A stretch of DNA of 64,000 bases from Paragyromitra xinjiangensis. Lineage: Eukaryota; Ascomycota; Pezizomycetes; Pezizales; Discinaceae. The stretch spans positions 682,001-746,000 of the forward strand of contig JBCAMK010000003.1 of assembly GCA_038503065.1 (NCBI GenBank), read 5' to 3'. Made by a program: the position numbers and the translations under genes. The notes beneath the pieces are model-generated. The model ran no database searches. It was not told the origin of the DNA and saw nothing but the letters and a program-made list of their open reading frames with translations. Of this stretch, positions 32,433 to 43,818 are shown one piece after another; the first letter of the stretch is position 1; each line of letters starts with the position of its first letter.

Positions 32433-35400
32433 ATGTCTACAGGCTACACTCCATTTCAAGGCGGTATAAGTAAGACCAGACCCGAGAGGTCAGTGGCAAA
32501 ACGCCAGAGAAGTCCCAGTCATGAAGACCACCCACCAACGAAGAGAAGAATGGAAGAACCCCCGCCAGAACCCGTCCATGGGCAGAGACCCATCTTGAAG
32601 GCTGAGTTGAACTGGAAGGTGCGAAACCACATCAGCAGGTGCCATGGAAGGTTCCTGTTTGACACTGGATGCACCGGGCCTATCCTCAGCGAAGAGTTTG
32701 TGAAGAAGGAGAAGATACCTGTGGAGCGCCGAGATTCTCCTATCCAGATGTTTGATGCCCAAGGTGACCTCATGATGGGAGCTGGCGAGTATTTTACTGC
32801 CACCCTCGACATGGTCATGGGCAAACATGAGGAGTTGATCCGGTGGGAGGTGGGACCTTTAGAAGAAGGCATCTCCGGATATCTTCCCATCTCATGGGCT
32901 CAGAAGCACAACCCAGACTTTGATTGGCATACTGGCCGCGTCAGGTGGAGGAGTGACTATTGCAAGAAGCATTGCATTCCCGCCGATGTCAGGATTGAAG
33001 TATGTGAAGACTGGGAGATGTTGGCCGAAGATAGGGCCAATGTACATCAGATTGGATCAGCAGTGTGGCATGATGAGCAGGGCGCAGATGTGGGATTGAG
33101 GTTACCGCCGGAATACCGGGAATGGGCAGATGTGTTCAGCAATGAGAAGAGCTCAAAGCTACCGGAGCATAGTGCATTTGACCACCATATCAGATTGCAG
33201 CCCGGAACGAAACCACCTTTTGGGCCTCTCTATCCATGCTCTGAGAGTGAGCTGAAGGCCCTCCGGGAGTTTCTGAACAAAGCACTACCCTCCGGAAAGA
33301 TCTCCAGGTCCAATTCCCCCGCCGCCGCTCCTATCCTGTTTGTGCCCAAGCCTAATGGTACCCTCCGCATTTGTGTGGATTACCGGGGCTTGAACAAGAT
33401 CACAATCAAGGACAAGTACCCATTTCCGCTGATGTCAGAACTGAGAGACAGGTTGACCACCGCCAGGGTCTTTACCAAGATAGACCTGAAGGATGGGTTC
33501 AACCTGCTAAGGATTGCCAAAGGGGATGAGTGGAAGACAGCTTTCCGGACCAGATATGGCTTGTATGAGTACAATGTCATGCCATTTGGTCTGTGCAATG
33601 CACCCTCCTCATTCCAGGCTATGATCAATGAGGTTCTACATGACCTCCTAGATCTCGGAGTTATAGTATACTTAGATGATATACTTATATACTCCGAGAA
33701 CATGGAAGGACACCAGTTCCTCGTCAAGAAGGTGTTAGGAAGGTTGAGAGAAGCCAACCTCCATGCCCACATTGACAAGTCCTTCTTTCATTTGAAAGAA
33801 GTGGAATATTTGGGGTACAACATCTCCGAGCATGGCATCTCTATGTCCAAAGAGAAAGTCAATGCTGTCAGGGAGTGGCCGGTACCTAGAACTGTGAAGG
33901 ATGTGCAGGCCTTTTTAGGCTTCGCCAACTTCTACAGGAGATTCATAGCAGGCTTCAGTCGGGTTTGCAAGCCCTTGACGGATCTGCTGATGAAAGACAA
34001 GAAGTGGTTCTGGACTGCCGCTTGTGACAGAGCTTTCGAGGAACTCAAGCAGCTGTTCACAAGTGAGCCGGTCCTAGTTCATTTTCACCCCAGTAGGCGC
34101 ACAGTTGTAGAAACTGATGCAAGTGACTTTGCGAAAGGTGCAGTGTTATCTCAGTATGGCGAGGATGGGAAGCTACACCCTGTGGCCTTCTACTCCAAGA
34201 AGTTTTCCCCCACCGAGATAAACTATGACATCCATGACAAGGAAATGGGCGCCATAGTGGCTGCTTTCCGAGAATGGGAGCACCTTTTGAAGTCAGTAGA
34301 GGGAGAAGTCACTGTGTTCACGGACCATAAGAACCTCGAGTACTTCAACAGTACCAAGGTCTTAACCCGCCGGCAGGCCAGATGGTCTGAAGACCTGGCG
34401 GGTTATAACTTTAAGGTGGTCTACAGATCCGGTGACAAGAATGGGAAGCCAGATATCCTATCCAGACGGTGGGATCACCGCCTAGGAGAGGGAGGTGAAC
34501 CTGCAGTTGCAGAACCGCAGTTGTTTTTCCGTCCTGGGCAATTGGTGTTGAACCCTGCTAGGCTGGCGGCCATCAGAGTTCACCAACTCCAGTCTACATT
34601 CTTGCAGAGGCTTGAAGCTGCGGCAGCTCAAGATATCCAGTGACAAGGCATCCGCCAGGCACTACAGGAGAAGAAAGAAGGATTAGACCCGTCACTGTCC
34701 CTCAAGGATGGTTTAGTGTTCTATAAGAACCGATGGTATGTCCCGGAAGGCAGAGACCTCCACCAAGAAATCTTCACTGAGTGCCATGATAGCAAGATGG
34801 CCGGTCATTTCGGGCAGTTCAAGACAGTTGAGAAAATCAAGTCCAACTTCTACTGGCCCAACATGGATAAGGACATTGAAGAGTATGTCCGGAGCTGTGA
34901 TAGCTGCCAGAGGAACAAAACCGCCCGCCACAAGAAGTACGGCGAGTTATTACCTCTGGAGGTGCCCTACCGCCCATGGACCTCAATCTCAATGGACTTC
35001 ATAGTGGGATTACCTGAATCCGATGGGAATACCAAAATCTGGGTCATAGTTGACCGGTTTTCCAAGATGGCTCACTTCATTCCGCTACCTAGCGAGAATA
35101 AGACTGAGGACATGGCAAAACTCTTCCTGAAAGAAATCTGGAAGCTTCATGGTCTCCCTGATGACATAGTCTCGGATAGGGATAGCAAATTCATCTCCCA
35201 TTTTTGGCAGTCACTGATGGATCTCCTCAATGTGAAGTTGAACTTGTCTACCGCATTTCATCCACAAACTGATGGTCAAACCGAGAGGGTTAACCAGGTT
35301 CTGGAGCAGTATATGCGGAGCTATTGTTCCTTCCAACAGGATGATTGGTCAGATCTCCTCCCCCTCGCCGAGTATGCCTATAACTCTGCTATCTCCGAGT

Positions 35401-36080
35401 CCACCAAGGTATCACCCTTTTGTGCAAACTATGGGTTTGAACCTCGGACCAATTGGCCAAATGCAAAGCCAAGAGCAGATTGGGATAACCCGGCGAGTCA
35501 AGTTAAGGTATCTCAATGGGAAGCCATTTGGCATGCCATGCAGGAGAACCTGGGGAAGGCTAGGGTCCGGATGGCCCGCTGGTATGATAAGCATCACCAG
35601 AAGGGACCGGAACTCAAGCCAGGTGATGAGGTTATGCTTGATCGGCGCAATGTACAGACAAAGCGGCCGATGAACAAGCTGGATCAGAAGAAGTTTGGGC
35701 CCTTTAAGGTCAAGAAGGCAGTGGGGAAGCGAGCCTTTGAGCTTGTCTTGCCTCCGGGTATGAAGATACACCCGGTATTCCACATCAGCCTCTTGGAACC
35801 TTATAGAGCGCCAGCAGACTCTCTGAGAAGAGAACCCCCACCGGAGATGGAGATGGTAGATGAGGAAGAGAACTGGGTGATGAGGGAGATAGCGGACTCC
35901 AGGGTAAACCGCAAAAAGAAGAGAGTGGAATATCTCGTACTTTGGGAAGGTTATGATCAGGAAGAGGCTACATGGGAACCATGGGAACATCTTAGGAATA
36001 GTGCCGAAGAGGCCCTTTCAGATTTCCACAAGAGGTACCCTAAGAAGCCCCGAGACAGGAGGATTGCGGGGCCAGAGTAG
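32433..36080 (+). pseudogene. G1 pol: protease, RT, RNase H, integrase, chromodomain; one stop
   Basis: 1215 codons from ATG 32433. Protease: FLFDTGCTG with the catalytic Asp at about residue 77. RT: YRGLNKITIKDKYP, MPFGLCNAPSSFQ and YLDD at about residues 413-416. RNase H: ETDASD at about 561, with DKEMGAIV and TDHKNLEYF. An in-frame TGA at 34641-34643 (codon 737) separates RNase H from integrase; the codon context (CAG, stop, CAA) fits loss of a CGA. Integrase: HHCC-type finger (ECH, AGH, CDSC), SISMDF, VSDRDSK, the DGQTERVN...E region, GPFKV and HPVFHISLLEPY; then the chromodomain RVEYLVLWEGYDQEEATWEPWE. It would copy and insert the element cDNA. Apart from the one stop the frame is open, matching the young LTRs. 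Confidence 0.94.
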
Positions 36081-36235
36081 CCCATTTCCTTATAGTTCTT
36101 GTTTTCCTTTGTCAAAATCATTTCCGCTATGTACACGAGAATTTCCTATTGCAGTACTAGAGTAGTAGACCTAGAAGTTTAGAAGAATAGACTAGACTAT
36201 AAAACTCAAGCAGTAAGAGATCCCGAAGACAGGAT

Positions 36236-36252
36236 CTAGGAGAGGGAGGTAC
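36236..36252 (+). other. G1 polypurine tract
   Basis: AGGAGAGGGAGGTAC lies immediately before the right LTR; it is the expected primer for plus-strand DNA synthesis. The same tract in inverse orientation marks both G2 fragments. Confidence 0.8.
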
Positions 36253-36985
36253 TGTAACGGACCCACAAGGCTGTTACATGCGAAAGGTAGAATAGACCCG
36301 GGCAGACGGAGAGGTACAAGGACCAGCATGAGTGGAGTAGCTACCACATGCTAGGGAACACCAGTACCCCGCTGACCTGGTGGTTAGGAACATCCGGAGG
36401 TGCTAAGGCTGACGGGCCTGTAGCAGATCTCCGATGACATCAAGCACATAGAAATGCGGTTGAGTTCCTAATCCACCTGTGCATGCCCCACCAGCTATGG
36501 CTGATAGGCGGCGCAACTGGGAGAACTATTCTAGCGGACACCTGACGCAACTATGGACTGATCAGCGCCATGCAAGTAGTCCTGCAGGACTAGGCTGGCG
36601 GATCATAGAGTCCTGACTGGTAGAGCAGTGCATGAGGAGCGGTTGCACATGAGGTGCAGAACTCCAGCGGAATGTGAGAGAACACTTCCGAAGGGAACCG
36701 CCCATGATCACTGACAGGATTCAGGGTTAACCGGATCCCCCAGCTGAGTAGAACTGAGTAGAGGCGGTGAGCATGCAGTACTACAAGTACTGGCGAGCCC
36801 CGCCACCAGTTGCTCTTCTCCATCTTCAACCAGAGACCTAGTGACGAGAATTACCGAGTTCCGCCCTTAAGATTATTGAGTATACTGCACGAAATTACTT
36901 TAAGATCTCAGCCTGACTTTAGTATAAGCAACGGCCGTTTTCCTACCTAGCCTTAGTAGTTGTCTAGAGGACCACCCCCGTTACA
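36253..36985 (+). repeat. G1 right LTR, 733 bp
   Basis: Same ends and length as the left LTR with two visible differences. It abuts the truncated ORF1 of LINE-B2. Confidence 0.95.
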
Positions 36986-38347
36986 ACCTCCAACCACAGC
37001 AGCTCCTCAAGCGAACACGATGACGACGAAAGCGTCGGAGGCCAAGCATACAATTCCAACCTCAACTTCACTCAAATCCCTGCCGAAGACATGGCGAATA
37101 TGACCAATGCCACCTCCACCAATTACCTTGCCTGGTTCATCCAAACCCAATTCAACACCATGAAAGATGAATTTGAAAGACAAATGGACAGCCTCCAAGC
37201 CCAGATCAAATTCAACAACATCCAAAACACAAACACCACTTCAAAACTCGCCGAAATTAAGGCACAAAACATCTCCCTTCAAAACACAGTCCGCTCCTTA
37301 GACGCCAGACTCCTCCATATTCAAACCAACCAAAGCGTTCAAACCACCCCTTCCAACATAAACAGCAAACCTTCCACCACAAACACCACCAAACCACCCA
37401 TCAACCCCGCCAAAACACAAGAATCCTACGCCAGCAAAATCACAGCTGCACCTGGCGAAGCAAACTTCACAACCGTCACCAACAAAAAGACCCCGAAAAT
37501 TCAGCCATTATACAAACCTGAGTTCACCACCGACAAAAGGGAAATCATCATCGAACTCACAGAACCCCTACCCATTTCAGCCACTCCAGATTCCATACTG
37601 AACGCCATCAACAACCGACTAGGATCCGTCAACACATGCATCCTAGCAGTCCGAAAAACCAATAATGACAACCTCATCCTCACCACCAAACCAAATGAAG
37701 CTGCTGACAAATTCATCGAACAATTTGAACATGAAATCACCTCAGCATGCAATCTCCTCAAAATCCCAATCACCAACATCAGAGTCAACAGCAGATGGTC
37801 CAAATTCATCATCGACGCCGTCCCCCTTAACTTCAACCTCGAACCTGTCACACCCACCACTATTACCAATGCCCTCCAAGCTGCCATTCCTGACGTACAG
37901 CTAGCCCAAGCCCCAAGGTGGCTCTCCACAGAAGAAAAGCAAGCTGGCAAGAAAGCCTCCTCCATCGTCATCGCCCTACCAGCCAGACACACCCTCAAAT
38001 CCCTGGGCTTTACCTACCTCAACATCCTAAACGCCACATGCAAAATCCGCGAATATCACCCCATAAACCCAACCACCCAATGTCGCAACTGTCAAAAACT
38101 AGGACACCATGACGCCACATGCAAACAAGAAATCGCCTGCGCCATCTGCGCACTTGCTCACCACACCAAAGACCACAGATGCGATCAAATCACCTGCAAA
38201 GGAGGCGCCAGATGCACGCACATGCCCCTCAGATGCGCATGCTGCAACACCAATCAACACACCGCCATCGACTGCCCCGAAAAAATGAAAACCAGAGCAC
38301 TTTACCCTGCTCAACGCGCACATAAATTCAACAACTGTAATGATTAA
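36986..38347 (+). CDS. LINE-B2 ORF1, N-terminally truncated
   Basis: Open from the LTR junction; the first ATG is at 37091 (418 residues from there), but the true start is probably lost. Acidic Ser-rich N-terminus, helical segment (MKDEFERQMDSLQAQIKF), Thr/Asn/Pro linker with SYASKITAAPGE, conserved block (SRWSKFIIDAVP, LAQAPRWLSTEEKQAG, RHTLKSLGF) and three zinc knuckles (CRNCQKLGHHDATC, CAICALAHHTKDHRC, CACCNTNQHTAIDC). Role: RNA-binding partner of ORF2. It overlaps ORF2 by 8 bases (ATGATTAA at 38340-38347), a different coupling from the TAATG of LINE-A. Confidence 0.88.
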   Translation, partial: TSNHSSSSSEHDDDESVGGQAYNSNLNFTQIPAEDMANMTNATSTNYLAWFIQTQFNTMKDEFERQMDSLQAQIKFNNIQNTNTTSKLAEIKAQNISLQNTVRSLDARLLHIQTNQSVQTTPSNINSKPSTTNTTKPPINPAKTQESYASKITAAPGEANFTTVTNKKTPKIQPLYKPEFTTDKREIIIELTEPLPISATPDSILNAINNRLGSVNTCILAVRKTNNDNLILTTKPNEAADKFIEQFEHEITSACNLLKIPITNIRVNSRWSKFIIDAVPLNFNLEPVTPTTITNALQAAIPDVQLAQAPRWLSTEEKQAGKKASSIVIALPARHTLKSLGFTYLNILNATCKIREYHPINPTTQCRNCQKLGHHDATCKQEIACAICALAHHTKDHRCDQITCKGGARCTHMPLRCACCNTNQHTAIDCPEKMKTRALYPAQRAHKFNNCND

Positions 38348-41300
38348 ACACACAACACACATCACCGGCATAGCCCAAGTGCAACAACTGAATTGCGCTA
38401 AAGGAAAGGCCTCCACTCTTTCAGTACTCCATCACGCAAACATTAACACTCAACTCGCCATACTCGCACTACAGGACCCATGGTCAGAAACCCAAGGCCT
38501 ACCACCTAACATTCCAAACTTTCACCGTTTTTCACCAACCAATCAAAATCCCAAATGCGTCACATACATAAACGCAAACATGAATCTAAACCCGCGCATT
38601 TCAACCTCTTATTTCAACAACGCCATTTCAATCATCATAACCACCGCGATAGGTGAGATCGAAATCTCCAACATCTACGCCAACCACACACCAACAACAC
38701 ACACCTACCTCAACATGCACAACTTCCTTCCCATGCACATGATACTAGCAGACACTAACCTACACCACACATGGTGGTACGGCTCTGAAACTGATTATCA
38801 CACTTCCTTCATTAACAACACCAGACCAACGGCCAACCAGCTCGTTGACTGGCTCGAAGATCATAATTACCAACTCATCAACCACCCAGGAACCTTTACA
38901 CATTTTCCTAGAAACGGCAACAAAAATTCCATCATCGACCTCACCCTCTTCAGAAACATACAACAATATCTTATAACGTGGCAATCTGATCAGAACCTCA
39001 GGGACAACTCCGACCACACCTTAATCACAACAACAATATTCCTTCCACCAAAACCCACAGCCACACCCAAACGCAACCTCAGCAAAGCAAACTGGACTTT
39101 ATTCCACACCATAATACAACAATCAGCTCTTAACAATTCCCAACCCACCAACGCCAGCGAAACCACAAAAGAATGCGAACAGCTCACATCTCTCATACAA
39201 TTCGCCACAATCACAGCCATACCATTATCAAAGCCCAGCCAACACTCCAAAGGTTGGTGGACCAACGAACTCTCCAAACTCAAAAGGAAAATAAACACCA
39301 TAAATCACACACTCAGATTACCCAACCCACCACAAAACGCCAGGAAAACTCTTCAACTCCTCCGCACACAATGGAAATCCGAAATCATCGAAGCAAAAAA
39401 ACATCACTGGCACCAACGCCTTTCCACCAACGACCCCAGGCAAATATGGCAAGCCATCAAACAAACCAATGGCCGAAGACCCCCCACCACCATACAAGCA
39501 TTACATAACGCACCCAACTTTGAAACTCAATGCAACGCTTTTAAATCTGCTTTCTTTCCCCCCATCACTGCCTCCCCTCAGCCATTACCACAAAACTGGC
39601 TCCCTCCACCCACATCAGATCAATCTTTCAATACATCCCACATCACCCCAGAGTTAATCTCAAAATTACTCGCCAAAACCTCTCCTGCGTCTGCACCAGG
39701 ACCAGATGGGATCCTTTATCCTCACATACAACACGTTCATCAAGCCGCCCCTTCACTCATACCCAAAATTTTCACAGCCGCCCTCCACTTTGGTGCCTTT
39801 CCTGATATATGGAAACAAGCAATCATCACACCCATACCCAAATCAGGCAAAGATGACTACGCCAAACCCAATGCCTATCGGCCCATCTCACTGCTATCAT
39901 GCCTCGGCAAGCTACTAGAACGCATCATCACCAGACAATTAGAACTTGCTGCGATAAATTCAGGCGCAATCAATCATCAGCACACAGGTGGACGTACAGG
40001 AATCTCAGCAATAGATGCCCTGCAACAAATCATCACACCCTCTCAATCCTGGCTCGACACCCCTGCCACAACAGGACACCAAAAACAACTTCGACCCTCC
40101 ATCCTCACCACAGACATCGAAGGAGCATTCAACTGCGTCATCCATCAACAAATGATTGCCATCTTTCTTCACTTCAAATTCCCCACGTACCTCATACAAT
40201 GGTACCGAACTTTCACTACCAACCGAACCATAGCTTTTAGATTCAATAACACCACAAGTCCAACAACACCCTTCAACAGTGGACTCCCACAAGGATCCGC
40301 CGTTTCCTCCATTGCCTTCACTATATACAGCGCTGCCCTAGACACCGAACCTTCACCCTCCAACCTCACTTATTCCAACACTTACATTGACGATAACGCC
40401 ATGCTACAAGCAAGCTTTTCGCAAAAATTCGCCACCATGACACTACAACAACGCCTAAATTCTAAAATCCAAAGAGGATCATACCTCAACATCCTTTTCT
40501 CCCCGCCAAAAACAGAACTCATGCACCTGCGACTTAGCTCCAGAGCAAAAGACCCCACACCTACCCCCATCACACTCTATGATCAAAGCATCCTACCCTC
40601 TGAACAAAACCGCATGCTTGGCCTCATAATCGATCGAAGATTAACCTTTCACCAACACACTCATCACATTGTTGCTTCCCTTCTCAAAACCAAAGGAATC
40701 ATCTATCCCCTTCTCAAATCCATACATCTCACCCCCGCCACGATACATCACATACTGCACATAGTTCACATTCCCAAAATGCTATGGGGCTCCCCCATAT
40801 GGTGGACGGGCGCCCCCACCATCATAGACAACATTCAACCAGCATATCACAGCCTTGCTCGCCTCATCACTGGCCTCCCCAGGAACACCAAAATCCCCCA
40901 GCTACTACGTGAAGCTTCCTTACCACCACTCAACTTACTCCTGGATTATCACACACAAAAATATGGCATCCGCATTCTAAAAAACAATGCACATAATCCA
41001 GCCTTCCTTCCATTACTAAAATTCCTTCCACAAAAAAACAAATTATAAAGGCACAGGGCTCAAAAGAATAGCCTCCATACTTCAACCCCTCATCAACAAT
41101 CAACCCCTCGAAAGACTTGATTTTCCCTTCCAACCACACTTCCTCACACCAAATTCCCTACGAATTTCCCCACTTTCTAAACAACAAACAGCCACACAAC
41201 ACATCAGCTGGACAGGCACCCTCACAAACGCCTGGCTTCTATACACTGATGGCTCCCTCAGCGAAAACGGACACACATCTTCTGGAGTCTACATCGCCCA

Positions 41301-42033
41301 CATACGCTACGGCATCACCACCCAAACCTACACACATTCTTGCGCTCTCGGACATCACGCCGAAAATGAAGATGCTGAAATCCACGCCATGCAAGAAGCT
41401 CTATCTTTACTACTTCAACACATCATCTATCCGACATCCATTTACCTATGCGTCGATAACCAAAACGCCCTCAAATCACTTATAGGAGGACCTACACATA
41501 ACAAAGAATACTTATGGCACGCACTCAACGCACGCAATTCACTCCAGAACATAGGCTGCTCCATTATTGGAGTATGGACCCCTTCCCACACACAAATATT
41601 CGGTAACGAAAAAGCCGATCAATTAGCCACGATCGCCCACAACAAACCCCTCTGCCCATGGCATCGCCTCACTCTTGGACACCTTTCACTCTTACCCAAA
41701 AAACATTTACTTAAAACATGGGCTTTCAACACCACAGAGCCCACCGCATTTCACATTGCACAACACCTCATACCGCTTTCACGTAAACGATTTTCCAAAC
41801 TCGCGAAAATACGCAACCAAGTACACTTCATTGATCCCACCGGATTCACTGACCCCCTCACATGCGCATGCGGCGAACAGGATGGCTCCCATCACCGCAT
41901 GATGTCTTGCAAACTTAGAAATAAAGAACGACAAGATTTCTTTAAAGATTCGGAACCAAATTGGGATATTTTCTTTTCGCCTAAGTTAAATTTTTCTGAT
42001 TTCTTTTCCTATATTGATTCCATTGGATTATAA
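38340..42033 (+). pseudogene. LINE-B2 ORF2 with one frameshift before RNase H
   Basis: The start is ATG 38340. Endonuclease: QDPWSETQG, ADTNLHHTWWYG (Asn replaces the usual Phe in the GDFN motif, and Ala precedes Asp where others have Gly), FPRNGNKNSIIDL, NSDHTLI. RT: APGPDGILYP, SLLSCLGKLLER, TDIEGAFNCV, GLPQGSAVSSI, YIDD (about 40384-40395). The frame closes at 41048 after an extra A in an A-run at 41032-41039, compared with LINE-B1. In the shifted frame RNase H continues (YTDGS, AEIHAMQEA, CVDNQNAL, WTPSHTQIFGNEKAD) to a stop at 42033 with the CACGEQDGSHHRMMSC tail. RT is intact but RNase H is detached by the shift, so this copy is defective. Confidence 0.92.
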
Positions 42034-42170
42034 GTATGCGCGAATAGTAGGGAATGATTGATCTGTTTTTTCGGTTATCTTTCTTTCCTTGGGAAATTTT
42101 TATTATTATTTATTTTTCTTTTTTAGTTAGTTATTTTTAACGGGGAGGGTTTATTTTTGTAGTTGGCGGC

Positions 42171-42194
42171 GGATGAGGCGATATACTTTAGTAT
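42171..42194 (+). other. LINE-B2 3'-end core motif and hairpin
   Basis: GGATGAGG, four bases, then ATAC-TTTA-GTAT, identical in layout to LINE-B1 at 2663-2686 although the upstream 3' UTR has diverged beyond alignment. Confidence 0.55.
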
Positions 42195-42231
42195 CAGGGC
42201 CGTAGAATTAAAACACTAAAACACTAAAACA

Positions 42232-43551
42232 CTAGAGGCAGTAATGGCGTACCCGTTACAGTACCTCCCTCTCCAAGAACCTGCCCTCAGGGTCTAGTTA
42301 CAATACTCGTTCTATGTCTAGGTCTAGGTCTATGATGGTGTTGTACAAGTGAAATGAATGAAGAGAGAATACCGCCGATGGGAAATGATTGAGATGCAGG
42401 AAAGACAGCTTGTATCGTTGATAGGAAATAAAGACAAAAGAAGCATGGCTATGATAGCCCCTTCACTCGAGCCTCCCTAGGCTTCTTGGGGTAGCGTTTG
42501 TGGAAGTCCAGGAGTGCATCCTCCGCAGTCCTCTTCAGGTTCTCCCATGGTTCCCAAGTAGCGTCCTCCTGCTCGAATCCTTCCCAGAGCACTAGGTATT
42601 CCACCCTCTTCACCTGCCTGTTCACCCTTGAATCCACCACCTCGTTGACCACCCAGTTCTCCTGGCCTTCTATCTCCTCTGGCTCCGGCGGGGGCACTCT
42701 TCTCAGCGGGTCTGCAGGAGCTTTGTATGGCTCCAGTAGGCTGACATGGAACACAGGATGAATCTTCATCTGCGGGGGTAGGTCTAGCTGGTAAGCACGC
42801 TTGCCTACAGCCTTCACAACCTTGAAGGGACCGAGCTTCTTGCGGTCCAGCTTGTTCATCGGCCGCTTTGTTTGCAAATTGCGGCGATCAAGCATCACTT
42901 CATCCCCAGGCTTTACCTCTGGCGCCTTCATGTGGTGTTTATCATACCACCAGGCCATCCGGAGTCTTGCCTTTGCCAGGTTTGCGTTCATGTGTCCCCA
43001 GATAGTCTCCCACTGTGAAATGATCACCTCGCTCGCTGGATTGCTCCACTCAGTAGACGGCTTCGGTTTGGGCCAGTTGGTTCTAGGTTCAAACCCATAG
43101 TTGGCGCAGAACGGCGAGTACTTGGTGGCCTCGGAGATGGCAGAGTTGTAGGCATACTCCGCAAGAGGTAGTGACTCTGCCCAGTCATCCTGTTGATAAG
43201 AACAGTACGTACGCATGTACTGCTCCAGCGTCTGGTTAACCCGTTCTGTTTGGCCATCTGTCTGTGGGTGGAAGGCCGTCGATAGGTTCAGCTTAACTGA
43301 GAGGAGGTCCATCAATGATTGCCAGAAGTGGGACAGGAACTTGCTGTCTCTGTCTGAGACTATGTCCTCGGGGAGCCCGTGGTGCTTCCATACCTCAGTG
43401 AGGAAGAGCTTCGCCATGTCCTCAGTCTTATTCAGCGTTGGTAGCGGAATAAAGTGAGCCATCTTGGAGAAGCGGTCAACTATGACCCACACCTTGGTGT
43501 AGCCATCAGACTCTGGTAGTCCCACAATGAAGTCCATAGAAATCGAGGCCC
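42232..43551 (-). mobile_element. Gypsy fragment G2b, near-identical to G2a
   Basis: Same content and boundaries as G2a: LTR stub (TGTAACGGG reading left from 42260), purine tract, 3' UTR, integrase end, and GAGGCCC at 43545-43551 touching the LINE-A3 tail. Only isolated substitutions separate it from G2a (for example one Ser/Pro change). Confidence 0.88.
42449..43549 (-). pseudogene. Truncated Gypsy Pol (G2b): integrase core and chromodomain
   Basis: Same fragment as at 2941-4041: SISMDF, VSDRDSK, the DGQTERVN...E triad region, GPY/F-type C-terminus and chromodomain, open over about 366 codons with the first ATG at 43535-43537. Here the LINE-A tail has one AATTTCC unit fewer than at G2a, so the tail-derived ATG of G2a is not in frame. 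There is no upstream Pol, so it is not functional. Confidence 0.88.
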
Positions 43552-43611
43552 AATTTCCAATTTCATTTAATTTAGACGATCGCTAACCTAACTAGCTACC
43601 GAATGGTACGC

Positions 43612-43641
43612 GTATAAGAATACATGACCTCATCCACCGCC
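43612..43641 (-). other. LINE-A3 3'-end core motif and hairpin
   Basis: Minus strand: GGCGGTGGATGAGG, TCAT, then GTAT-TCTT-ATAC. The spacing from GGATGAGG to the stem is the same four bases as in LINE-B, where the stem strands are ATAC and GTAT. Confidence 0.55.
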
Positions 43642-43818
43642 AGCCTCTTCTTCCCCGTTAAATAAAACATCATACATAATAAAGAAAACTCAAAACAAAA
43701 CATAACAAACACAAACGCACTCGAACAATTCTAAATCAAAACGAAAATAAATGAAATATCCCCAATAACCGGAAACAAAAGAAAAGCTTCCCCCGCCCGG
43801 ATTACCAGTTTTCATTCT

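Larger units (their letters stand above)
28902..36985 (+). mobile_element. G1: complete Ty3/Gypsy chromovirus with LTRs
   Basis: 8084 bp with two 733 bp LTRs that differ at only two positions I can see (A/G at about 29197 versus 36548, and C/T at about 29550 versus 36901), so insertion was recent. The internal part holds gag with a zinc knuckle, then protease, RT, RNase H, integrase and chromodomain. No target-site duplication: GTAGT on the left, ACCTC on the right. The flanks are different LINEs in opposite orientation. No TGG-type primer-binding site follows the left LTR. Confidence 0.95.
36986..42231 (+). mobile_element. LINE-B2, 5' end cut by G1
   Basis: Most of ORF1, all of ORF2 and the 3' end with three AAAACACT units. 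It begins inside ORF1 at the right LTR of G1. The tail abuts the LTR stub of Gypsy fragment G2b at exactly the same base as LINE-B1 abuts G2a, although the coding parts of B1 and B2 differ at roughly one base in ten. Confidence 0.93.
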
